This document shows positions 56,166 to 64,000 of a stretch of DNA of 64,000 bases, in pieces (within the stretch, counting starts at the first letter, position 1; each line of letters opens with the position of its first letter). The DNA is from Pteria penguin (lineage: Eukaryota > Mollusca > Bivalvia > Pterioida > Pteriidae), in NCBI GenBank assembly GCA_035048485.1, contig CM068590.1:3694093-3758092 (forward strand), in the 5' to 3' direction. The position numbers were made by a program, and so were the translations under genes. Below the pieces are notes generated by a model. It was not told the origin of the DNA. It saw only the letters and a list, made by a program, of their open reading frames with translations, and made no database searches.

Positions 56166-59100
56166 AATGGTGATGGTATAGCGAAATAATTCCAAACATC
56201 ATGGCGACCCAGAAGAAGACATCCAAGAAGCAGTTCCACCTAGATGAGTCAGATCTACTCTGTAAGAATGGCTGTGGTTTTTATGGTAACCCCGGATGGC
56301 AAGGATTCTGTTCAAAGTGTTACAGAGAGGTTTACCAAGCGGCAAAGCAAGCTCAGATTCAGCATGACACATCAAGGGACCAGGGACCATCTCCGTATAA
56401 AAGGCAGGGTTTGACTATAAATCCAGTCCAACAGTCAGATGATTATGATTCTGTTTAATTATAGGGTCCCAGGTTAATTTCATACGAAACACTAAGACCT
56501 GTGCTATGGCAGACGTGGCACGTAAAGATCCCTCACTGCTTCAGGTGGGTCTGTTGCACAGGTATAAATTTCTATGCGATGCATCAAACAGATGCTGTCA
56601 CCGAATACGTGAAATAATCATGGAGTGACGTTAAACAATAACCAATAAATAAATATTCTTTTTATCATACCGTCATCTGACGCCGGCATACCTGTACCTC
56701 AGTTAGAAGCATGCTGGCATAGGCCAAGAGGTACAGCGTTCAAGTCCCACTTGCATCAGCAAGGTGCCCTTTTTAAGAAGAGACAGTAAACACTCAAGTG
56801 ATATGTTGTCATGGTCGTTTACACATAAAATACACCTCTATACTTCAGGTGGTTCCATTGCGTAGGGGGTTTTATTATTCAGATTATGTCAAAGTCACCA
56901 ACTGAATCATATACTCACTGACCAAAAGCAGAAGTAATTGTCTTGTAAAAGCGAAACATCCATCCCTTCAACTACAGTACTTCATGTCCCCTGGTACATG
57001 TATAGTGCAAAGATATATTTGTACTGTTGGAGAAAGCACATTCTTGTTGCGTAGTTTTACAGACTGATTGCAAGGTAGAGAAGAAATCTTGAAACCTGAA
57101 TAATATTTACTGGAATTTGAGGTTGCCCAAAAAGATGTTAAATTGTTTTTAGTCCCCCTCCAGTATAACTGAAGGGAACTATAGGTTTCCACTCTGTCTG
57201 TCTAAGACACTATTGTTTTCTGGATTTTTCTTTTAAACTATTGAAGTTATTGACTTGAAATTTGGTATGTAGCGTTTTTTCAATGAGTTGCATATCAAGT
57301 TCAAGTTTGGTCATGATTGAATTATTTTTGGAAGAGTTACAGCCCTTGGTGAATTTCGGGGATTCCAGTAGGGGACATGTATTGCTTCAGCAATGCTCAA
57401 TATGCTTGTTCATAACTGGAGGACCACTAATTTCTAACCCTGTGCTTCTTGATAAAGTCCCCTTTGCCAACTGTCAATCTCTGTAATGAACAACAGACAA
57501 TGTCTGTAGCGTAGCAGTTTTAAATTAAGTTAAATTGTGAAAAATCTGAAAAAATTGTTGTCTTTTTTACTCTGAAAAAAAAATCTGCAGAGTGTGGACT
57601 AGCAAAATTTACCGTGGCCTTATAAAATTTTCAAGATACGAATCTGTCCAGAACAATGTGTGTAAAATTAGTATCAAGTCCTGAGAGGTAGGGGAATTGG
57701 GGACCGTATCCAAATAAATGTTTTTTGAATGCATGAAATTTAATTGGAGTTACTTCCCTTTTCTACCATTTTGGAGGCGAAGCTGAAGATTTTCCTTCAT
57801 ATTCATATCAGTTGTATTGGATGTTTCTCAGAAAGCTGTCTGTATTTTCACTCCTCTGAAAACATTTTACATTTGTTCAGTGGGTTTATTATTGCATAAC
57901 AATAAATTATTGCAAAAGTTCCAGAAGCCACCTCAGTTTATAGGACTTCCTGGTTGAGTTATGCACAAATGTTCAGTCATTGACTCATTATCATATACAT
58001 GTACCTCCAAGATGGCAGAGAAGGTAAATTTCATGCATTCGAAAACTATCTATTGAGTATTTTAGTAGAGTTATTTCCCATTTGGGATGGTATCTAATGT
58101 AAAACAATTATGGCATCTAAATTTCATATGGAAACATCATTTGTGGACTACCATTTCCCTAAGATTGGTTTACATAGAATTTAATGACGTCATAATTGTT
58201 TTGTGTCAGATACTGTTCCAAGTGGGAGGAAACAAATAAGGGTCTATATTCCAATAAGATGTATGAAAATAAGAAGGGGGCCCTGATCTTAGTTTTTTGG
58301 GGGTTTTTTTATTTTGTTAATCATTTTGATCAGACAAGTATTATTTTCTACATTACAGTAGATCTACAGATGATACAGTCTCGACTCCATCGTTTTCCAA
58401 GTTTGTTGAGAAGAAATCACAACAGTCCAACAAAAGATCCAACACCGTCAAGTCCATCTTCAGGAAAGGCACCAAAGGTACATAACTCTACCAGATATTT
58501 TTTCTCGCGTCTACATGGTGAACTTTTTTAAAGCGATGAAAAGAAATCTGACTCCACTATATGAAGTATCAAATCATAGGAGATTTACAGAGAGAATCTG
58601 TTAATATACCCATTCCCCAAAGTACTGGTTGGCTATAGTATTTTTCTTTTACTGTAGCAAGATGCGTACCTTTAATTTAAATATAAATTAGGAAAAATGT
58701 CTTTAAAATTCTTTAAAAGTAGAGACAAAAGGAAAGTACAGCATCTTGTTGTCTGTTGCGTATAGCATTGCAGTTTGTAATTAATTTTTGGAGATTGAAA
58801 TTTCACTAGATCAGGCTGAATCAGTGAATGTAAAGTAGCTGTGATAGTGCTTTTTTCTTACATGCCAAATCTCATAATTGTCATTTGTTGACAATCACTT
58901 CTACTTTTGATTTTTACCCTTACTTAACCCTCCCCCCTCACTTACACATGTTCACATGGCTTGTATAAAATGTTCTGGTTTTTAGTCTGAATCATTAAAT
59001 CATTTTTTCTGTTCACAAGATGCAAAGACAGATGTTTTAATAACAATCTCTTTAAACTCGATCTATCACTCTCCTTAGATAGTTTTATCATGTTTGCTGT

Positions 59101-62100
59101 GGTAGATCTCAATGCATTCAGTAGCAATTCATCTCAGATCGACCTTTGACATGGACTAATTAACGTCCACTGTGCGAAAACTGGCCAGTTCTTTTTCTTT
59201 CCATCACTGTCTATAATAATTTGAATTTGAACCCACAAGTTATGCACAGTCAAATTGCCAAACAAATAGGTTTTTTAAGGCATGCTGTTGTGAAATATGG
59301 TTGCAGCCATATTTGTTTACGTTCATTGACATGGAATTCTTTTTGCTGGCTAGATTAAGCCGTAGAAAGGCTGTGTATTGCTTTCCAGTAACAGATAAAG
59401 GGTAATATGTTATTATTGCTGGCTGCTTATTGTCTAAATATGCTGGGTATTTGCTGACATTGGTTGCTGAAATGCCCTGAATTACCTGTATGGTGGGTGA
59501 CTTGTGTATCAATTGTAACTGTTTGAAACATTGCAGTTCATTGTGTGTCATTTAGAGACATAATCAGCCACAACAACCACTTTGCAACGGACCCTCCCGA
59601 AACAGTGAAGGTTTTGTTTTTATTGTCTCTTCCAAAATGCAAGAATCCTGTGCACCCATAGTGGGAGTCGAACCCGGACCTTCCAGTCATGAGCCAAGCA
59701 CCTCATCCACTGTGCTACACCGATTGAAAATCTTGATATTGATCTTGTTGTTGACCTTTAGAACAAGTAGAAACATCTCTTGGTCAGATCGGACATACAA
59801 AATCAATTGGGCATTTTTCATATCATGGTCAATTAATTTAAGTTGATGTATATAGGGAAAAAAATTTCCCAAGCAGTTGGCAGGTTCAGGGATAGAGTCA
59901 CAGAAACACCCCCCCCCCTTTTTCCCCCTCTCCCAGACTAACAGGAAATGACCATTGTGGCATATTTTACCACATACACCAAGTTCTCTCAAGATTTGAA
60001 GTCATTATCTGTAGCATTATACAAATATGTGACCCTCAACACCCCCTTCCATCCTGTAGATGAACCCTGGATCCACCACTGTTCATGTTTTGACTTGCAT
60101 TGTAAAATGTATAATTAATATAATTAAACTAGTTCGTAGATTTCACACAAGACACCACACAAGATCAGGGGATGTAAATAAATCATTGAAAAGATAAGAA
60201 ATATTAAAACAAACCCAACCCCCCCCCCCCAAAAAAAAAAAAAAAAAAAAAACAGAAAAAAAAAAAAGCTCCCGATGGAATGAGATTGTTTCGGGAAGAT
60301 CCCAAGTATCTGCATTTTGATGTCCCTTCGTCCGTCCATCTATCGCTCACCCCCCTTCTTCCCTCTGGATTTGTGCCTTTTAGAAAAAAAATCAGACTAA
60401 CCAAGAATTACGTTTACAACATTAAACCCGAGGGAATAATCCCTTACAAATCTATAGAAGTGTTCCGTGTGTTAAGATAAAAAAATAAAACAAGAGGACG
60501 CTCTAGTTTAGACTGAGAAGCGTGCCGTGTGTAAAGATAAAAAAAATACGAGAGGACGCTCCAGTATATAGTAGACAAATTCATTGTCAAATCAGGCAGA
60601 AGCCATTCAACATTTTAACACCTATGTTTGGTAGAATCTGATTCTTAATGTCAATATTCGATTATCGATGTCTGGGTATGGAGGATCGCCACCTGTCGAT
60701 CGATGTCTGCGTGGGTCAGTGTCGCCACCTGTTCATATAATACATGATTAAGTCCCATGCACAGGTTTGGACCAATACCCTAGTTGTCTCCCTTTCCTAA
60801 TTATCGAGGGAAACATCCGGGCAGGTGTGATACACTAGGGAATCATGCGCCACAGGTGATTGCATCATAATTATATATAATGACGCAATCCGATTTCAAT
60901 TCCTTTGTTACCACGGGCTGTACGTAATATACTTCGAGCAACGACACTTACAAATGATTTACCATGTCAAAGGTTGAATCTAATTAGAGGGCGACAGGGT
61001 GTATACCACAGGAAAGTGCTCACTATTGGCAATATCGAATTCTGATATTTTTATACCACTTCCGGATTCATCTGGCGACTTTATCCCTTCTGTACACTCA
61101 GTTTTATGATGAAGATTCGATTTCCGACATACTTAGAAAATTATCCCGAAATTTTTACGCGGAACAGTGCAAATCGAGTGATTGAACAGAATAACTTGCA
61201 CCGATTGTATATTTTCCATTTCTTGTTGATATATGCAAAGGATTTAATATTTTTGTGAATAAAAAATCGTCGTGAAATAAATTTGCTGAATTTCACCGAG
61301 AAGAACTCGTTAAGTTTTGATATTTGAAAAGGATTTCATCAAACGCTAACGAAGCCATCAGCGTTAAATGCAATGCTGTAAATTTTTAATTCGAGATCAA
61401 AACTCTGCCGTGTTGTGTTATTATTCGTAAGCGATTGGATCGTGTATGTGTAGAAATTTCTAAGTCGCCATGAAGGATCGCTCGGTGCTGCTGATCAACA
61501 CTATGGTAGCCGATACGGTCGACGACGATTATGTCGTCATCGAGATCGGACAGAAGGACGGACACATCATAATCAAAGGTAAAAGCAGCGGTATTCGTGT
61601 CTACCAGGGCGGACTTGGTGCAATGGTTAAACCCGGTACAGGCGATCGCAGTTTTTAAAAGGTGCCTGTACCTTTGCGTTTCAAAAATCAATATTTGGGG
61701 AAAATTTAGTCGAATAGTGGGGAAAAAGCAATGAATTTTTCGTTGGAAAGGGTGCTTATAACGGAAATGAAGGTGTAGAGACGTGATTGTAAAATTGTGT
61801 GTCGCAATTCCTATTTAGTAAATATCAAATGGGATCAGCTAGAAATGCTGATATTGGTACTGCACGTGTGCTTTGGCTAATTTATCTTCAGATATAAATA
61901 AAGTACTGGTATGTAACGTCTAAAGCGTAACACTACATGTAAGAGATGGTAGATATTAAAATATTTCCTTTGTAGGATTTATAGCATTTGAAATTCATGT
62001 ATTTGTGTGAAACACGAATACGTATAAAATGTTCATCCAATCATTATTGTACACGTAAGCAAATTGCATATTATCCAAACTTTGATACTGATCAAATATA

Positions 62101-64000
62101 CGTCTATAACAGAAGAAAACAATTGCTTCTGTGTACAAAAGAACGCTGTATATATTATTAAATAATCCAATGTATTTGTTATTTACGAAAACTTTTCGAA
62201 GTATAAAATAGAATATTGAACAATTGACCCTTCCATCTCGCGGATTATTTGCCGAATTTCGTGACGTCACAATACATTTTCAATGTTTGTCCGAGGTATG
62301 ACCAAGGTTTAAGGCATTGTGACATCATCTAATTTAACATAATTTCGAGCGTAAATGGAATGGTCAATTGTACCTCCTAGATTTATGTATCGATACCTTA
62401 TAAAAAGTTGGCGTGTAAGATATACATGTACTGCGATACGATATATCGTGATACGGAGGCCATACGATATATCGTGATACAGAGGCCATGATACAATATA
62501 TCGTGATACAGAGACCATATCATATATCGTGATACAGAGGCCATACGATATATTGTGATACAGAGGCCATGATACCATATATCGTGATACAGAGGTCATA
62601 CGATATATTGTGATACAGAGGCCATACGATATATCATGATACAGAGTCCATATGATATATTGTGATACAGAGGTCATAGATATATCGTGATACAGAGGCC
62701 ATACAATATATCGTGATACAGAGGCCATGATATCATCTATTGTGACACAAAAGCCATGACATGATAATCGTGATACAGCGGCTCTAATACGATATATCGG
62801 CCACAGAAGCCATGATAGGATGAATTGTAATACAGACGCCTTGATATGATATATCGTGATACAGAAGCCATTTTACAATGTACGGGAGCACAGAAGCCAT
62901 GATACGATATACAGGGACACTGATGCTGTGATATGATATATCATGATACAGATGCCATGTTATGATACAAAAATGTATATCGCAATACAGAGGCCATGAT
63001 ATGAGATATGGTGATATAGAGGCCTTGATATAATAAGGAAAAGAGCTCAAACGATACAGCAATGATACTGCAATAACTCTTCATAAAATCTCTTACAAGT
63101 TTGGGGGGTTTTTTTGGGGGGGGGGGGCGTTTGTAAAGGAACACAAACACTTGTGTTTTCTTTTTTTTTTTCATGTTTTCGTCATACATAGATTTTTTTT
63201 CACTTATGCAGTGATGGAATCTGCCAGATGCATCGCACAAATCTTTATACTTATGCAATGAACGTACAGGAAGCATGTTTTAGTTGCTATGCTTATCGTG
63301 ACACGGAGATCTCAGTTTTTACTGACTGATCTGAAAGACAGAACACTGGCTGGACTGGGACTCGAGAATTCTCGGGATGATAACATAAGAGTTACTCATT
63401 AGGCTTTGGGACCCAGTGTAGTTCAGTCAGTTGGTTGCTTGGCTTGTAACCAAGGAGTCCAAGGTTTGAATTCCCCAGCGTCCTTTCGGTGTACTTTCTT
63501 TCAAATGAGACAGCAAAAATCAAGGGCCTGTGTCATGGTAGATGTGGCATGTACAGATCCTATATTGCTTCGGTAGGATGGGCTGCAAAACTAAATTTTG
63601 TTTACACCCTAGCATCAAGCAGATGCAGTCACCATAAACCTGTACTTATCTTAGTGTGACCAAAAAACCAAAATCAGATCAAAATCATAGTGCTTTGGTG
63701 GACATTATTGATTAATGTATTGGACATTGAATATCAGCATCTAGTAATTAGTTGAGTTTTGACAAGCGCCATCTAGTGGCACACAGGGTTGTGACCTTCA
63801 AGTGTGAAAACAGTCAATTTATACAATTGTATATTTATTGCAGATGCAGCCCAGGAAGTGGCACCGCCAAAGAAAGAGATTCGACGTGTCAGTCTGGAAA
63901 CTCAGCAAGTAGGCACCGAATTCGCAGATTACTTAAAGACGGTGCGTAAGAATGTAGCGGTGGACATCTCAAAAAATATAAAGAGCTTAGTAGACAAGAT
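56166..64000 (+). CDS. RABGEF1: RABGEF1 (Rabex-5) orthologue, 5' part, continues past the window
   Basis: Three exons are in phase. Exon 1 follows acceptor TTTATTTCAG (56165); its ATG is at 56201 and it encodes [36 protein letters not shown], the A20-type ubiquitin-binding zinc finger. It ends at 56408 (phase 1, CAGG|GTTTGA) or 56394 (phase 2, CTCC|GTATAA). Exon 2 (58370-58477, or from 58359) encodes [15 protein letters not shown] and [10 protein letters not shown], matching the FSKFEEKK linker of vertebrate Rabex-5, and ends in phase 1 (AAAG|GTACAT). Exon 3 begins at 63844 after TTTATTGCAG and encodes [29 protein letters not shown], the start of the helical bundle before the Vps9 domain; it runs off the edge. 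The protein activates Rab5 on early endosomes and binds ubiquitin. The MIU helix that follows the zinc finger in vertebrates is not evident. The Vps9 domain lies beyond the window. Confidence 0.85.
56167..56181 (+). promoter_or_regulatory. Short upstream open frame before the RABGEF1 start
   Basis: ATGGTGATGGTATAG encodes four residues and a stop, 19 bases before the main ATG. If the exon start is right, it could lower initiation at the main ATG. Confidence 0.35.
56468..56655 (+). mobile_element. SINE, 5'-truncated, in RABGEF1 intron 1
   Basis: It has GCAGACGTGGCACGTAAAGA, ATGCATCAAACAGATGCTGT and TGGAGTGACGTTAAACAATA. Same family as 19345-19600. Confidence 0.75.
56680..56870 (+). mobile_element. 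Second SINE-like element in RABGEF1 intron 1
   Basis: A tRNA-like piece (CCTCAGTTAGAAGCATGCTG, B box GCGTTCAAGTCCC) is followed by AGAGACAGTAAACACTCAAG and CTTCAGGTGG. It is diverged from the main family. Confidence 0.5.
57140..57400 (+). repeat. Dispersed non-coding repeat in RABGEF1 intron 1
   Basis: TCTGTCTGTCTAAGAC, TTGAAATTTGGTATGTAGCG, CAATGAGTTGCATATCAAGT, AGTTTGGTCATGATTGA and AGTAGGGGACATGTATTGCT together match a dispersed repeat I know as common in bivalves. The 74-codon frame at 57262-57486 is a by-product. Confidence 0.6.
58478..59649. other. RABGEF1 intron 2, first part
   Basis: AT-rich intron sequence. No coding piece or repeat is recognised. Confidence 0.4.
59650..59730 (-). 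mobile_element. tRNA-like SINE head, minus strand, in RABGEF1 intron 2
   Basis: Minus strand: CAATCGGTGTAGCACAGTGG (A box type) and GGAAGGTCCGGGTTCGACTC (B box type). Related to 21378-21447. Confidence 0.6.
60210..60268. repeat. Homopolymer tract (C then A)
   Basis: A run of C is followed by about 35 mostly-A bases. It produces the poly-Phe minus-strand frames nearby. Confidence 0.9.
60461..60570 (+). repeat. Tandem duplication of about 65-70 bp, and a second pair downstream
   Basis: GTGTTCCGTGTGTTAAGATA...AAGAGGACGCTCTAG is followed by GCGTGCCGTGTGTAAAGATA...GAGAGGACGCTCCAG. A second direct pair, ATCGATGTCTG.GT...TCGCCACCTGT, lies at 60660-60735. Confidence 0.7.
61465..61578 (+). CDS. Candidate alternative first exon (or cassette exon) of RABGEF1
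   Basis: From an ATG at 61470 with context GCCATGAAGG, the frame reads [20 protein letters not shown] and onward to GHIIIK, ending in phase 1 at AAAG|GTAAAA. This is the phase needed to join exon 3 at 63844 without a stop (IIIK-D-AAQEV). It lies in a CpG-rich patch unlike the surrounding intron, which suggests a promoter. Read as an internal exon from 61465 (after CTAAG) it is 114 bp, also phase-preserving. It could instead belong to another gene. I see no similarity to a known protein. Confidence 0.45.
61579..62439. other. RABGEF1 intron sequence
   Basis: No feature is supported. A tRNA-A-box-like phrase (GGACTTGGTGCAATGGTTAA) at 61612 is isolated. Confidence 0.3.
62440..63030. repeat. 26-30-bp minisatellite with a palindromic core, in RABGEF1 intron 2
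   Basis: The unit is ACGATATATCGTGATACAGA followed by GGCCAT, about 20 copies, more diverged toward the right. Each good unit holds the palindrome CGATATATCG. The minus-strand frames at 62309-62728 and 62784-63062 (repeated [12 protein letters not shown]) are by-products. Confidence 0.95.
63405..63670 (+). mobile_element. tRNA-derived SINE, near full length, in RABGEF1 intron 2
   Basis: The head has AGTCAGTTGGTTGCTTGGCT and AAGGTTTGAATTCCCC (degraded B box). The body has CAAATGAGACAGCAAAAATC, GTAGATGTGGCATGTACAGA and the tail AGCATCAAGCAGATGCAGTC. It ends about 170 bases before exon 3. Confidence 0.7.

Noticed and set aside
57998..58032. Mini first exon MAEK followed by GTAAAT
   Set aside because: Only four codons, and joining to 58370 would use the wrong frame for RABGEF1.
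58196..58531. 111-codon plus-strand frame with [18 protein letters not shown]
   Set aside because: Over 58370-58477 another frame reads SFSKFVEKK, which matches Rabex-5 and fits the phase of the 63844 exon; this frame is a shadow.
62309..63062. 139- and 92-codon minus-strand frames with repeated YHDISYG
   Set aside because: They are translations of the minisatellite.

Overview
The window is animal nuclear DNA, AT-rich, with spliced genes, very low coding density, and many transposon relics, SINEs, micro- and minisatellites. Several signs point to a mollusc, probably a bivalve: tRNA-headed SINEs with a CATCAAGCAGATGCCGTCACC-like tail, dispersed repeats I recognise from bivalve genomes, and a B-box/coiled-coil/NHL-like TRIM relative in several copies. 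The species cannot be named from the sequence alone.

Layout. (1) 0-2.3 kb: a 345-codon open frame on the minus strand runs off the left edge. Head-to-head with it, a plus-strand gene start has two short in-phase exons. (2) 2.3-20 kb: no intact gene. It holds a frameshifted relic of an invertebrate multicopy family (4.37-4.76 kb), an old direct duplication (8.05-9.78 and 13.86-15.64 kb), a Tc1-like transposase pseudogene (10.1-11.4 kb), a TA-flanked inverted-repeat element (17.73-18.37 kb), SINEs and microsatellites. (3) 21-30.6 kb: a TRIM-like gene on the minus strand whose hinge has expanded into about 65 copies of a 45-bp unit with no indel; its C-terminal part is broken. (4) 34.1-37.75 kb: four short minus-strand exons, joined in phase, encode the C-terminal part of an unrecognised protein with hydrophobic segments; a decayed duplicate of one exon lies beside it. 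The large intron contains a LINE relic that itself carries a small DNA element. (5) 38.3-42.7 kb: the 3' end of a retroelement on the minus strand, then a gag-only LTR retrotransposon with a tRNA-Pro-type primer binding site. (6) 43.2-45.4 kb: a 46-bp minisatellite. (7) 47.0-52.8 kb: an intact paralogue of the TRIM-like gene (572 aa) inside a segmental duplication of region 3; a 53-bp minisatellite lies upstream of it. (8) 52.9-54.1 kb: a reverse-transcriptase relic split by a nested inverted-repeat element. (9) 56.2-64 kb: the 5' part of a RABGEF1 (Rabex-5) orthologue on the plus strand. Three exons are in phase, and a CpG-rich exon at 61.47 kb could be an alternative first exon or a cassette exon. 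A minisatellite and several SINEs lie in its introns.

How the genes relate. The two TRIM-like loci share gene order, a non-coding first exon, splice sites and upstream sequence, so one copy arose by segmental duplication. The intact copy shows the ancestral hinge with about two repeat units; the other shows the expansion. RABGEF1 is a conserved Rab5 exchange factor of the endocytic pathway and has no evident functional link to its neighbours. The gene models not in single open frames come from reading splice signals and codon phase by eye and need transcript support.
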